From Clostridiaceae bacterium Marseille-Q4149 (lineage in GTDB: Bacteria; Bacillota; Clostridia; Oscillospirales; Oscillospiraceae), in the NCBI GenBank assembly GCA_018228685.1, contig CP073691.1, positions 434,001 through 498,000 of the forward strand: DNA of 64,000 nt. The letters run 5' to 3'. The position numbers and the translations under genes are program-made. Shown here one piece after another: positions 6,765 through 15,250 of this stretch. The first letter of the stretch is position 1, and each line of letters starts with the position of its first letter. Below the pieces are notes generated by a model, which saw only the letters and a program-made list of their open reading frames with translations, was not told the origin of the DNA and did not search any database.

Positions 6765-8358
6765 AAATGCTGACTATGGCGCAGCGGAAGCCTACCTCAC
6801 ATTTGAGCATGACGAGTTTACCATGAAGCCCACCCTTGATGAAAATGGGCGGCTGATACCGAGGGAGGATTACCGCATTTCTTCCCTCAACTGCGAGGGC
6901 GAGGATTTCGCTGTTGCCTGTATGCGAGCCAATCTCCGCTATGAGAAAAACCAAAAACGGGAAGATGTGAAAAGCCACCACTATATCATCAGCTTTGACC
7001 CACGGGACGGGACAGACAACGGCTTGACCGTAGACTGGGCGCAGGAGCTGGGCGAGCAGTTCTGCAAGGAGCATTTTCCCGGACACCAAGCCCTAATCTG
7101 CACCCACCCGGACGGGCATAACCACAGCGGCAATATCCATGTGCATATCGTCATCAACTCCCTGCGGATTTATGAAGTCCCGCTTCTGCCCTACATGGAC
7201 AGACCAGCCGATACACGGGAGGGCTGCAAGCACCGCTGCACCAACGCCGCTATGGAATATTTCAAGAGTGAAGTCATGGAGATGTGCCACCGGGAGGGGC
7301 TTTACCAAATCGACCTCTTGAACGGCAGCAAGGAACGGATAACGGAACGGGAATACTGGGCGGCAAAGAAAGGGCAGCTTGCCCTTGATAAAGAGAACGC
7401 CGCCAGAGAAGCCGCCGGACAGCCGACCAAGCCCACCAAGTTTGAAACGGACAAGGCGAAGCTGCGCCGGACGATACGGCAGGCACTTTCCCAAGCTACC
7501 AGCTTTGACGAGTTTTCTTCCCTTTTGCTGCGGGAGGGTGTGACTGTCAAGGAGAGCCGGGGGCGGCTTTCCTACCTCACGCCGGACAGGACAAAGCCTA
7601 TCACAGCCCGGAAGCTGGGGGACGATTTTGACAAGGCTACTGTCCTTGCCCTGCTTACACAGAACGCCCGCAGAGCCGCCGAACAGACCAAAGCCATACC
7701 CGAATACCCTGCCGCAGTTAAAAAGCCGTCACAAGGGGAAAAAACCACAAAAACCACCCCGGCAGACAACACCTTGCAGCGCATGGTTGACCGGGAAGCC
7801 AAGCGAGCCGAGGGCAAGGGCGTGGGCTATGACCGCTGGGCGGCAAAGTACAATCTAAAGCAAATGGCGGCTACCGTTACCGCCTATCAGCAGTACGGCT
7901 TTTCTTCCCCGGAGGAACTGGACGAAGCCTGTTCTGCCGCCTATACCGCCATGCGGGAAAGCCTTACAGAGCTGAAGCAGGTGGAAAAGACGCTGGACGG
8001 GAAAAAGGAGCTGCAACGGCAGGTGCTTGCCTATTCCAAGACCCGCCCTGTCCGGGACGGGCTGAAACAGCAGAAAAACGCCAAAGCAAAAGCAGCCTAC
8101 CGACAGAAGCACGAAAGCGACTTTATCATAGCAGACGCAGCCGCCCGTTATTTTAGGGAGAACGGCATTTCCAAGCTGCCAAGCTATAAAGCCCTGCAAG
8201 CAGAGATTGAAACCCTTATCAAAGAGAAAAACAGCGGCTACAACGATTACCGGGCAAAACGGGAGGAATACCGCCGCTTACAGACCGTCAAGGGCAATAT
8301 CGACCAGATTTTACGCCGGGAGCGCAAGCCTGTGAAAAGGCAGGAACAGGAGCGATAA
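6736..8358 (+). CDS. Relaxase (MOBP, PF03432 type) of element 2
   Basis: 540 aa. It nicks oriT and leads the transferred strand. TTG 6736 gives the family start MATFKHISSKNADYG; upstream in-frame codons overlap mobC and are not conserved in this class. A three-His metal site is visible as HPDGHNHSGNIHVHIVINS (about residues 124-142), and YDRWAAKYNLKQMA near 365-378 is a typical mid-protein motif. The long Lys/Glu-rich C-terminal half is probably helical. The Rep and DnaC genes of the element follow after about 180 bp. Confidence 0.92.
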   Translation: MATFKHISSKNADYGAAEAYLTFEHDEFTMKPTLDENGRLIPREDYRISSLNCEGEDFAVACMRANLRYEKNQKREDVKSHHYIISFDPRDGTDNGLTVDWAQELGEQFCKEHFPGHQALICTHPDGHNHSGNIHVHIVINSLRIYEVPLLPYMDRPADTREGCKHRCTNAAMEYFKSEVMEMCHREGLYQIDLLNGSKERITEREYWAAKKGQLALDKENAAREAAGQPTKPTKFETDKAKLRRTIRQALSQATSFDEFSSLLLREGVTVKESRGRLSYLTPDRTKPITARKLGDDFDKATVLALLTQNARRAAEQTKAIPEYPAAVKKPSQGEKTTKTTPADNTLQRMVDREAKRAEGKGVGYDRWAAKYNLKQMAATVTAYQQYGFSSPEELDEACSAAYTAMRESLTELKQVEKTLDGKKELQRQVLAYSKTRPVRDGLKQQKNAKAKAAYRQKHESDFIIADAAARYFRENGISKLPSYKALQAEIETLIKEKNSGYNDYRAKREEYRRLQTVKGNIDQILRRERKPVKRQEQER

Positions 8359-8542
8359 AAACCACCCCAAAATGTACCCGAACCCATACAGAACAAGGGG
8401 GCTGCCCCGTACCCTATCCCCAATACCAAAGGATTTTTTAACGGGCTTACAGGGCAGAAAAACCCCGAAAATGATACCGAGATGATACAGAATTACCGCC
8501 GATACCGCCACACCAGTGGAAACGGCAGAAAGGAGCGCACCC

Positions 8543-8755
8543 ATGCCAAGAATGAGCAAGAAACGGCGGCTGGAATGGTCTTTTTTCCTGCGGCAAGTGA
8601 AAGTCGGGAATACCACCTGCGACCGTATCACATACAACGACCTCTGCCGGGGCTGTACCCATAGCTGCAAGCAGAGCTTCCGGGCGGTTATCATACTCTG
8701 CCCCCGCTACTACTCCAAACGCCGGAAAAAGGAGGACAGGGACAATGGCAGATAA
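8543..8755 (+). CDS. Small Cys-rich protein next to rep
   Basis: 70 aa, basic. ATG 8543 follows AAAGGAG at 7-nt spacing. MSKKRRLEWSFFL opens the protein, and CDRITYNDLCRGCTHSCKQS holds four Cys residues (C-x7-C-x2-C-x3-C) that could bind zinc. Short proteins of this kind sit immediately upstream of the replication initiator in related mobilizable elements. It overlaps rep by 11 bp, which implies coupled translation. Function unknown; DNA binding is plausible. Confidence 0.7.
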   Translation: MPRMSKKRRLEWSFFLRQVKVGNTTCDRITYNDLCRGCTHSCKQSFRAVIILCPRYYSKRRKKEDRDNGR

Positions 8756-9494
8756 CCGCAAGTATTACTACCTCAAGCTGAAAGAGAACTTTTTTGACAG
8801 CGACTCCATTGTGCTGCTGGAAGATATGAAAGACGGAATTTTATATTCCAATATCCTCTTGAAGCTGTACTTAAAATCGCTGAAAAACGGCGGGAAGTTG
8901 CAGCTTGACGAGCATATCCCCTACACAGCGCAGATGATAGCGACACTGACCCGCCACCAGATAGGGACGGTTGAGAGGGCTTTAGAGATTTTCCGGCAGT
9001 TGGGGCTTGTGGAGCAGCTTGACAGCGGGGCTTTCTATATGACCGACATTGAGCTGATGATAGGACAGTCCTCTACCGAAGCCGAGCGAAAACGGGCTGC
9101 AAGGCTGGAAAACAAAGCACTTTTACCGCCCTGGACAAAAGGCGGACATTTGTCCGACATTCGTCCACCAGAGATAGAGATAGAGTTAGAGAAAGAGATA
9201 GAGATAGAAAAAGAGAGAGAGGGAGAAACGGGACACCCCACCCCCGCCGCTTATGGCAGATACAACAATGTGATACTGACCGATACAGAGCTTTCCGGGC
9301 TGAAAACAGAGCTGCCCGACAAGTGGGAGTATTATATTGACCGGCTTTCCTGCCATATCGCTTCCACCGGGAAGCAGTACCACAGCCATGCAGCCACCAT
9401 TTACAAGTGGGCGCAGGAGGACGCTGCCAAAGGCAAGGCTGCCCCGAAACAGGGCATACCCGATTATTCATGCAAGGAGGGCGAGAGCTTATGA
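8745..9494 (+). CDS. Replication initiator (phage replisome organizer N-terminal domain)
   Basis: 249 aa. The N-terminal 120 residues form a winged-helix replication domain: KYYYLKLKENFFDSDSI, then LYSNILLKLYLKSLKNGGKL. This family starts replication at a dedicated origin with help from a helicase loader, which is encoded next. Residues 143-158 are a low-complexity Glu/Ile/Lys tract from a hexanucleotide repeat. It starts inside the Cys-rich gene and ends in an ATGA overlap with the DnaC-like gene. It probably supports replication of the excised circle. Confidence 0.9.
   Translation: MADNRKYYYLKLKENFFDSDSIVLLEDMKDGILYSNILLKLYLKSLKNGGKLQLDEHIPYTAQMIATLTRHQIGTVERALEIFRQLGLVEQLDSGAFYMTDIELMIGQSSTEAERKRAARLENKALLPPWTKGGHLSDIRPPEIEIELEKEIEIEKEREGETGHPTPAAYGRYNNVILTDTELSGLKTELPDKWEYYIDRLSCHIASTGKQYHSHAATIYKWAQEDAAKGKAAPKQGIPDYSCKEGESL
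9171..9226. repeat. GAGATA-type hexanucleotide tract in rep
   Basis: Imperfect repeats of GAGATA/GAGTTA/GAAAGA encode alternating Glu and Ile/Lys in the Rep linker. Six-base units keep the frame, so slippage would change linker length only. Confidence 0.75.
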
Positions 9495-10348
9495 GAAACG
9501 GGATTGAAGCTATGATTACGGACATTACAGCCACTACCGCCGAAGCGGAGGACTACACAGGCGAGGACGGGCTTTTATACTGCGGCAAGTGCCATACGCC
9601 CAAAGAAGCCTATTTTTCAAAAGAAACCGCCCAATGGTTAGGGCATGACCGACACCCGTCAGAGTGCGACTGCCAGCGGGCAGCCCGTGAAAAACGGGAA
9701 GCCGCTGAAAGCCGACAGAAGCACCTTGAAACAGTGGAGAACTTGAAACGCCGGGGCTTTACCGACCCTGCTATGCGGAACTGGACATTTGAGCATGACA
9801 ACGGCAGAAACCCGCAGACCGCAACCGCCCGTTTTTATGTGGAGAGCTGGGAAACCATGCAGGCTGAAAATATCGGCTACCTGTTCTGGGGCGGCGTGGG
9901 GACAGGAAAAAGCTACCTTGCCGCCTGTATCGCCAACGCCCTTATGGAAAAAGAGGTTGCCGTCTGCATGACAAACTTTGCAACAATACTCAATGACCTT
10001 GCCGCCAGCTTTGAGGGCAGGAATGAGTATATTTCCCGCCTTTGCAGCTACCCCCTGCTGATACTTGATGATTTCGGTATGGAGCGAGGGACAGAATACG
10101 GGCTGGAACAGGTTTACAGCGTGATTGACAGCCGTTACCGAAGCGGCAAGCCGCTGATCGCCACGACCAACCTCACGCTGGAGGAATTGCAGCACCCGCA
10201 GGACACGCCCCACGCCCGTATCTATGACAGGCTGACTTCCATGTGCGCCCCCGTCCGCTTCACGGGCAGCAACTTCCGAAAGGAAACCGCACAGGAAAAG
10301 CTGGAACGCTTAAAGCAACTGATGAAGCAGCGAAAGGAGAGCCTATGA
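9491..10348 (+). CDS. DnaC-like helicase-loader ATPase
   Basis: 285 aa. It is the AAA+ partner that loads the replicative helicase for Rep. A zinc-binding N-terminus (CGKCHTPKEA ... CDCQ) precedes Walker A GGVGTGKSYLA near residue 137 and Walker B LLILDDFGMERGTEY near 188-200. Arginine-rich C-terminal motifs typical of DnaC/IstB follow. ATG 9491 overlaps the rep stop codon (ATGA), and its own stop overlaps the tnpW start in the same way, so rep, loader and tnpW form one operon. Confidence 0.92.
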   Translation: MRNGIEAMITDITATTAEAEDYTGEDGLLYCGKCHTPKEAYFSKETAQWLGHDRHPSECDCQRAAREKREAAESRQKHLETVENLKRRGFTDPAMRNWTFEHDNGRNPQTATARFYVESWETMQAENIGYLFWGGVGTGKSYLAACIANALMEKEVAVCMTNFATILNDLAASFEGRNEYISRLCSYPLLILDDFGMERGTEYGLEQVYSVIDSRYRSGKPLIATTNLTLEELQHPQDTPHARIYDRLTSMCAPVRFTGSNFRKETAQEKLERLKQLMKQRKESL

Positions 10349-10533
10349 CAGAAATCAAACAGACAAGCACCACCAAAACAGACCGCCGCCCGGACTGTGT
10401 AACGGAAATCCGCATGGGCAACTCCGTCCTTACCGTTTCCGGCTTCTTCAAGCAGGGCGCAACCGACACCGCAGCCGACAAGATGATGAAAGTGCTGGAA
10501 GCGGAAGCTGCTACACAAAAAACGGCGATTTGA
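10345..10533 (+). CDS. TnpW family small protein
   Basis: 62 aa. Proteins of this family are found just upstream of large serine recombinases in Tn4451-like elements; their role is not established. The core segment PDCVTEIRMGNSVLTVSGFF is the recognisable part, followed by DTAADKMMKVLEAEA. It begins in an ATGA overlap with the ATPase gene. A 111-bp gap with TACAAT near 10,596 separates it from the recombinase, which may therefore have its own promoter. Confidence 0.85.
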   Translation: MTEIKQTSTTKTDRRPDCVTEIRMGNSVLTVSGFFKQGATDTAADKMMKVLEAEAATQKTAI

Positions 10534-10644
10534 CCGACCATAAAGAAGCAGATTTGACGCTTTTGCCGCTATACAGACAGCCGCCCCATGTGGTACAATC
10601 AAGGTACGGAATAGTGGGGCTGGCTGTCGGAAACGGAGGATTTT

Positions 10645-12255
10645 ATGTTAAGACAGACCAACCAACAACCAATTACCGCCCTTTACCCAAGACTTTCCCA
10701 TGAGGACGAGCTGCAAGGCGAGAGCAATTCCATTTCCAATCAGAAGCGTATCCTTGAAACCTATGCAAAGCAGAACGGCTTTTCCAATCTGCGCTGGTAC
10801 ACGGACGACGGTTATTCTGGTGCGAACTTTCAAAGACCCGGTTTTCAAGCCATGCTTGCGGACATTGAAGCCGGAAAAGTCGGGACAGTTATCGTAAAGG
10901 ATATGTCGAGGTTAGGGCGAAACTACCTGCAAGTGGGAATGTACACGGAAATGATTTTCCCACAGAAAGGTGTCCGCTTCATCGCTATCAATGACGGAGT
11001 GGACAGCGCACAGGGCGACAATGATTTTGCCCCGCTGCGGAATATCTTTAACGAATGGCTGGTGAGAGATACGAGCAAGAAAATCAAAGCAGTGAAACGC
11101 TCAAAAGGCATGAGTGGCAAGCCTATCACAAGCAAGCCTGTGTATGGCTACCTCATGGACGAGGACGAAAATTTCATCATTGACGAGGAAGCTGCACCCG
11201 TAGTCAAGCAGATATACAATTTCTGCCTTGCCGGGAATGGTCCGACCAAGATAGCCCGTATGCTCACAGAGCAGCAAATCCCCACGCCGGGAACGCTGGA
11301 ATACCGCAGGACGGGCAGCACCCGCCGCTACCACCTCGGCTATGAGTGCAAGTGGGCGACCAATACCGTTGTGCATATCCTTGAAAACCGGGAATACACG
11401 GGCTGTCTGGTAAACTTCAAGACAGAAAAACTTTCTTACAAAGTCAAGCACAGTGTAGAAAATTCCCCGGAAAAGCAAGTGATTTTCGAGAACCACCACG
11501 AGCCTATCATAGACACGCAAACATGGGAACGGGTGCAGGAGCTTCGCAAGCAGCGCAAACGCCCCAACCGCTATGATGAAGTGGGCTTGTTCTCCGGCAT
11601 ACTGTTCTGTGCGGACTGCGGCAGCGTCATGTATCAGCAGCGATACCAGACAGACAAGCGCAAGCAGGACTGTTATATCTGCGGCAACTACAAGAAACGC
11701 ACCCATGACTGTACGGCGCACTTTATCCGCACCGACCTCTTGACCGCTGGTGTACTCTCCAATCTGCGGAAAGTGACAAGCTATGCGGCAAAGCATGAAG
11801 CCCGGTTTATGAAGCTCTTGATTGAGCAGAACGAGGACGGGGGCAAGCGCAGGAACGCCGCCAAGAAAAAGGAACTGGAAGCCGCCGAGAAACGCATAGC
11901 CGAGTTATCCGCTATCTTCAAGCGGCTGTATGAGGACAGCGTGACCGGGCGCATATCAGACGAGCGTTTCACAGAGCTGTCGGCAGACTATGAAGCAGAG
12001 CAACGGGAACTGAAAGAAAGAGCCGCCGCTATCCAAGCGGAGCTTTCCAAAGCACAGGAAGCCACCGTGAACGCAGAAAAGTTTATGAATGTTGTCCGGC
12101 GGCATACCAGCTTTGAAGAACTTACCCCTACTCTGCTGCGGGAGTTTGTAGAGAAAATTGTTGTGCATGAGTGCAGCTATGACGAGAACAAGACCCGCAG
12201 ACAGGACATTGAGATTTATTATTCTTTTGTTGGCAAGGTGGACTTGCCCGAATAA
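10645..12255 (+). CDS. Large serine recombinase, TndX/TnpX type (element 2)
   Basis: 536 aa. It catalyses excision and integration of element 2. The resolvase domain starts near residue 10 with catalytic Ser18 in LYPRLSHEDE. Nucleophile-adjacent motifs DDGYSGANFQRPGFQ and VKDMSRLGRNYL follow. The recombinase domain spans about 165-300, a zinc ribbon starts with CADCG near 321, and a coiled coil lies near 395-490. Length is like TndX of Tn5397 (533 aa). AACGGAGG precedes ATG 10,645. The gene lies 90 bp from the right junction. Confidence 0.95.
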   Translation: MLRQTNQQPITALYPRLSHEDELQGESNSISNQKRILETYAKQNGFSNLRWYTDDGYSGANFQRPGFQAMLADIEAGKVGTVIVKDMSRLGRNYLQVGMYTEMIFPQKGVRFIAINDGVDSAQGDNDFAPLRNIFNEWLVRDTSKKIKAVKRSKGMSGKPITSKPVYGYLMDEDENFIIDEEAAPVVKQIYNFCLAGNGPTKIARMLTEQQIPTPGTLEYRRTGSTRRYHLGYECKWATNTVVHILENREYTGCLVNFKTEKLSYKVKHSVENSPEKQVIFENHHEPIIDTQTWERVQELRKQRKRPNRYDEVGLFSGILFCADCGSVMYQQRYQTDKRKQDCYICGNYKKRTHDCTAHFIRTDLLTAGVLSNLRKVTSYAAKHEARFMKLLIEQNEDGGKRRNAAKKKELEAAEKRIAELSAIFKRLYEDSVTGRISDERFTELSADYEAEQRELKERAAAIQAELSKAQEATVNAEKFMNVVRRHTSFEELTPTLLREFVEKIVVHECSYDENKTRRQDIEIYYSFVGKVDLPE

Positions 12256-12263
12256 CCGCCCGA

Positions 12264-12316
12264 CCTATCCGACACAATGCGCAAGTGCCGGATAGGAACG
12301 GCAAAATTTTTTACAC
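12264..12316 (+). terminator. Terminator after the recombinase of element 2
   Basis: CCTATCCG (12264-12271) pairs with CGGATAGG (12289-12296), with ACAC/GTG inside. A TTTTTT run follows at 12,307. It lies just inside the right end of the element. Confidence 0.75.
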
Positions 12317-12321
12317 TTCTA

Positions 12322-12332
12322 TTGCTTCTTTA
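12322..12332 (-). repeat. Right terminal inverted motif of element 2
   Basis: TTGCTTCTTTA, inverse of 4066-4076, 13 bp inside the right junction. Confidence 0.7.
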
Positions 12333-12345
12333 TCACACATCAATA

Positions 12346-12434
12346 AAAAGCCAGGGCATGAAGCAGCTCATGGCGGGCGGTGGTATCATCCTGCTGGGCA
12401 CCACCCTGATCCCTCTGCTGTCCGGCCTGTTTTA
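12346..12434 (+). pseudogene. maff2 gene, 3' part
   Basis: Codons AAA-AGC-CAG-GGC-ATG-AAG onward read KSQGMKQLMAGGGIILLG and end TTLIPLLSGLF at TAA 12,432. This is the second membrane helix of Maff2, continuing exactly in frame from codon 41 of the 5' part. It has no ribosome binding site of its own, so it should be silent while element 2 is present. Confidence 0.88.
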
Positions 12435-12446
12435 AGGTAGGGGCCT

Positions 12447-13313
12447 ATGGATTTTCTCACCGACTGGCTTACGGATTGGCTCAAAGAGCTGCTCATCAGC
12501 GGGATCATGAGCAACCTGGAAGGGCTTACCGATTATGTCAATGCCCAGGTCGGAGAGATCGCGGTACAGGTGGGGACGACCCCGGCGGCATGGAACGCCG
12601 GGGTTTTCTCCCTCATACGCCAGCTTTCCGAAACGGTGATTTTACCGATTGCCGGGATGGTGCTGACTTTCGTTGCCACCTATGAGCTTATCCAGATGCT
12701 TTTGGAAAAAAACAATATGCACGAGTTTGACGTGGCGAATATCTACAAGTGGATATTCAAAACCGCTTGCGCCATCTTCATTCTCTCCAACACATTCAAT
12801 ATCGTGATGGCGGTGTTCGATGTGTCCCAAAGTGTGATCGCCCAGGCGGGCGGTCTGATCCAGGGCTCCACGGACATCACGCCGGATATGCTGGCAGAAC
12901 TGGAAACCACCCTGGAGGGGATGGATGTTGGGCCCCTTATTGGCCTATGGCTCCAGTCCTCCATTATCGGTGTTACGATGTGGGTGCTGGGCATCGTCAT
13001 TTTTGTTTTAGTCTATGGCCGTATGCTGGAAATTTATATCCTGACCAGTTTGGCCCCCATCCCCATGGCGACCATCTCCCACCGGGAGGTGGGGCAAATG
13101 GGCCAGAATTATCTGCGCTCCCTGTTTGCCGTGGGCTTTCAAGGGCTGCTTATTCTGGTATGCGTCGCCATTTATGCGGTGCTGATCCAGGGGATCGCCA
13201 CAGGCGGCGATCCCATCGGCGCGATCTGGGGCATTGTGGGATATACCGTCCTGCTCTGCTTCATGCTGTTCAAAACGGGCTCGATTGCCCGCAGTATCTT
13301 TAACGCACATTAA
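12447..13313 (+). CDS. VirB6-like/TrbL membrane channel protein (CD1112 type)
   Basis: 288 aa polytopic membrane protein of the conjugation channel. Hydrophobic segments lie near residues 65-85, 105-130, 175-200, 225-250 and 260-280. The family opening MDFLTDWLTDWLKELL and the loop TSLAPIPMATISHREVGQM are typical. It starts 12 bp after the maff2 stop, so in the uninterrupted ICE the two would be co-transcribed. With element 2 present, its transcription must come from read-through past the terminator at 12,264 or from an internal promoter. Confidence 0.9.
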   Translation: MDFLTDWLTDWLKELLISGIMSNLEGLTDYVNAQVGEIAVQVGTTPAAWNAGVFSLIRQLSETVILPIAGMVLTFVATYELIQMLLEKNNMHEFDVANIYKWIFKTACAIFILSNTFNIVMAVFDVSQSVIAQAGGLIQGSTDITPDMLAELETTLEGMDVGPLIGLWLQSSIIGVTMWVLGIVIFVLVYGRMLEIYILTSLAPIPMATISHREVGQMGQNYLRSLFAVGFQGLLILVCVAIYAVLIQGIATGGDPIGAIWGIVGYTVLLCFMLFKTGSIARSIFNAH

Positions 13314-13330
13314 AAGAAAGGAGTTTGTCT

Positions 13331-13897
13331 ATGGCAAAAATGCAGGCAGCGGCCCAGGGCGGCCCTGTTGTGGACGAGGCGGCGATGGAAGAAATGCGCC
13401 GCTTGATTTTTGAAGCCCCCATCGCGGAACTGGCAGAGTCCCAGGGGATTTCCATTGACGAGGCGGTACAGCTTCGCGTGGAGAAAAACCTGGAGGCCGC
13501 CGAGGTGCCGATTGAGGTGACGGTGCGCCCCATTGAAAAGCAGGGCAAGACGATGGGTTTTGCCAGCGTGAATATCGGCGGTATGGTGGTGGATGATTTC
13601 CGGGTGATAGACGGAAAAAACGGCGTCTTTCTTGGGGCACCCAGCAAACCCGATCCCACCAGCAGGACAGGCTACCGCTCCACGGCGCGGGTGATGGATC
13701 GCCACTTGCAGGAACGGCTGGACGCGGCGGCGGCCCAGGGCTATACCCAGGCCGTGGAAAAGCTGATTGCCCGCGCCGAGGCGTTGCGGCCCGCCCCAAT
13801 CAAGGAGCAAATGGCAAAAGCGGCAAAGGAGGCCGGAAAGGAAAACGCCGCCCGGCCCACCCCGGCAAAGGGCAAGGAGGCCAGGGATGACCGATAA
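13331..13897 (+). CDS. SpoVG-like protein of the transfer operon
   Basis: 188 aa. SpoVG proteins are small nucleic-acid-binding regulators. The centre (about residues 60-110) matches the family: VTVRPIEKQGKTMGFASVNI, then VDDFRVIDGKNGVFLGAPS. Extra N-terminal helices and a Lys/Ala-rich tail make it longer than housekeeping SpoVG (about 95 aa), as in other ICE copies. AAAGGAG lies 8 nt before ATG 13,331; the in-frame TTG at 13,325 is too close to it. It overlaps the methyltransferase gene by 11 bp. Confidence 0.85.
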   Translation: MAKMQAAAQGGPVVDEAAMEEMRRLIFEAPIAELAESQGISIDEAVQLRVEKNLEAAEVPIEVTVRPIEKQGKTMGFASVNIGGMVVDDFRVIDGKNGVFLGAPSKPDPTSRTGYRSTARVMDRHLQERLDAAAAQGYTQAVEKLIARAEALRPAPIKEQMAKAAKEAGKENAARPTPAKGKEARDDR

Positions 13898-14672
13898 GGC
13901 AACCTCTGGACAAAGTGTCCAGAAGTCCCCGGAGGGGCTGTTCCTGCAAGACGGCATTGAGGGCCTGCACTCCCTGCCCCGTCATTCCGTGGATATGCTC
14001 TTGACCGATCCGCCCTATGGCACCACCCGGAACTTTTGGGATGTGCCCCTGCCGCTCCCTGAACTGTGGGAGGCGGTAAAATGGGCGGTCAAGCCGGAGG
14101 GCGCGGTGCTGTTCTTTGCCCAATGTCCCTATGACAAGGTGCTGGGGGCATCCAACCTGTCCATGCTCCGCTATGAGTGGGTATGGTACAAAAGCCGCTG
14201 CACCGGATTTCTCAACGCAAGGCGGGCTCCGCTAAAAAAGACGGAGAATATTCTGGTGTTCTATCAGAAACTTCCGCTTTACAATCCGCAGTTTGAGCAG
14301 GGCAAGCCCTACAAGAAAATTGCGGGCAACCGTGGGAACAGCACCAACTACGGGAAATTTACCCGTTCCGGCAGCGGCTCGGAGGACGGCCTGCGCTATC
14401 CCGGAAATGTGCTGACCTTTCCAGCCGTCCAACGCACCGTCCACCCCACGCAAAAGCCGGTAGAGCTGTGCGAGTATTTCATCAAGACCTATACCCGGCC
14501 CGGCGAGGTGGTGGCGGACATCTGCGCGGGCTCTGCTACAACGGCGGTGGCCGCCCTCAACACAGGCCGCCGCTTTATTTGTTTTGAAACCGTCCCGGCC
14601 TACTATGCCGCCGCTACGGAGCGCATCCGTCTGGCGCGGGCGGCGGTGGAGGCCGGGGAGAAAGGAGTGTAA
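13887..14672 (+). CDS. DNA methyltransferase (N6-adenine/N4-cytosine type)
   Basis: 261 aa. It transfers methyl from S-adenosylmethionine to DNA. Catalytic motif IV DPPYGTTRNFWD is near residues 40-51 and the cofactor motif DICAGSATT near 210-218, so the order is IV before I (beta-type layout). HPTQKPVELCEYFIK is the usual motif upstream of motif I. Residues 6-13 (TSGQSVQK) are encoded by palindrome copy 4 and look like an added N-terminal linker. It has no restriction partner nearby; a protective role during transfer is inferred. Confidence 0.9.
   Translation: MTDKATSGQSVQKSPEGLFLQDGIEGLHSLPRHSVDMLLTDPPYGTTRNFWDVPLPLPELWEAVKWAVKPEGAVLFFAQCPYDKVLGASNLSMLRYEWVWYKSRCTGFLNARRAPLKKTENILVFYQKLPLYNPQFEQGKPYKKIAGNRGNSTNYGKFTRSGSGSEDGLRYPGNVLTFPAVQRTVHPTQKPVELCEYFIKTYTRPGEVVADICAGSATTAVAALNTGRRFICFETVPAYYAAATERIRLARAAVEAGEKGV
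13904..13924. repeat. 21-bp palindrome, copy 4 (inside a coding region)
   Basis: CTCTGGACA-AAG-TGTCCAGAA, read in frame as SGQSVQK in the methyltransferase N-terminus. Confidence 0.9.
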
Positions 14673-14674
14673 CC

Positions 14675-15250
14675 ATCGAGAAGTATTCTATCATTTACGC
14701 CGACCCGCCCTGGCGGTATTCCGCAAAAAAGGTACAGGGAGCGGCGGAAAACCATTATCCCACCATGGGGATCAACGAGCTATGCGCGTTGCCTGTGGCC
14801 GATCTTGCGGCCCCGGACAGCGCGCTTTTTTTGTGGGCTACCTTTCCCCAGCTCCCGGAGGCCCTGCGGCTGATCCAGGCGTGGGGCTTTACTTACAAGA
14901 GCGTTGCTTTCGTCTGGCTCAAACAAAACCGCAAGTCCCCCGGCTGGTTTTACGGCCTGGGCTTCTGGACACGGGGCAACGCAGAGGTGTGCCTGCTGGC
15001 AACACGGGGACACCCGAAACGGCAGGCGGCCAATGTCCACCAGTTTATCATTTCCCCCATTGAAGCCCACAGCAAAAAGCCGGACGAGGCCCGTGATAAG
15101 ATCGTGGCCCTGATGGGCGACCTGCCCAGGGTGGAGCTGTTCGCAAGGCAGACGCCGCCCGGCTGGGATGTGTGGGGAAATGAGGTGGAAAGTACCCTGC
15201 CGGACTTCTGGACAAAGTGTCCAGAGGTGGCCGGGCCGGAAAGGAAGTGA
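14675..15250 (+). CDS. MT-A70 family methyltransferase with apparent ATC start
   Basis: 191 aa. MT-A70 enzymes methylate adenine in DNA or RNA. The reading frame opens IEKYSIIYADPPWRYSAKK, with DPPW at residues 9-12. Homologues start MEKY-type, and ATC 14,675 stands where ATG is expected, 7 nt after AAAGGAG. No ATG, GTG or TTG lies in frame upstream of DPPW; ATG 14,765 would remove the active site. Either ATC is used weakly or the gene has lost its start. The C-terminus (DFWTKCPEV) runs through palindrome copy 5. Confidence 0.8.
   Translation: MEKYSIIYADPPWRYSAKKVQGAAENHYPTMGINELCALPVADLAAPDSALFLWATFPQLPEALRLIQAWGFTYKSVAFVWLKQNRKSPGWFYGLGFWTRGNAEVCLLATRGHPKRQAANVHQFIISPIEAHSKKPDEARDKIVALMGDLPRVELFARQTPPGWDVWGNEVESTLPDFWTKCPEVAGPERK
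15206..15226. repeat. 21-bp palindrome, copy 5 (inside a coding region)
   Basis: TTCTGGACA-AAG-TGTCCAGAG, read in frame as FWTKCPE at the C-terminus of the MT-A70 protein, 20 bp before the PrgI gene. Confidence 0.9.

Larger units (their letters stand above)
4053..12345. mobile_element. Integrative mobilizable element (element 2) inserted in maff2
   Basis: An 8,293-bp insert that splits maff2 cleanly. It carries PadR, DUF2812, a small protein, MobC, relaxase, Rep, DnaC-like ATPase, TnpW and a 536-aa TndX-like recombinase, but no secretion channel genes, so it would need a helper ICE. Both ends carry the 11-bp inverted match TAAAGAAGCAA, 14-15 bp inside the junctions. None of the 21-bp palindromes of element 1 occur in it, which supports separate origin. 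Confidence 0.92.

Noticed and set aside
14765..15250. MT-A70 gene starting at ATG 14,765
   Set aside because: This start would delete the DPPW active-site motif; the frame is conserved from 14,675.
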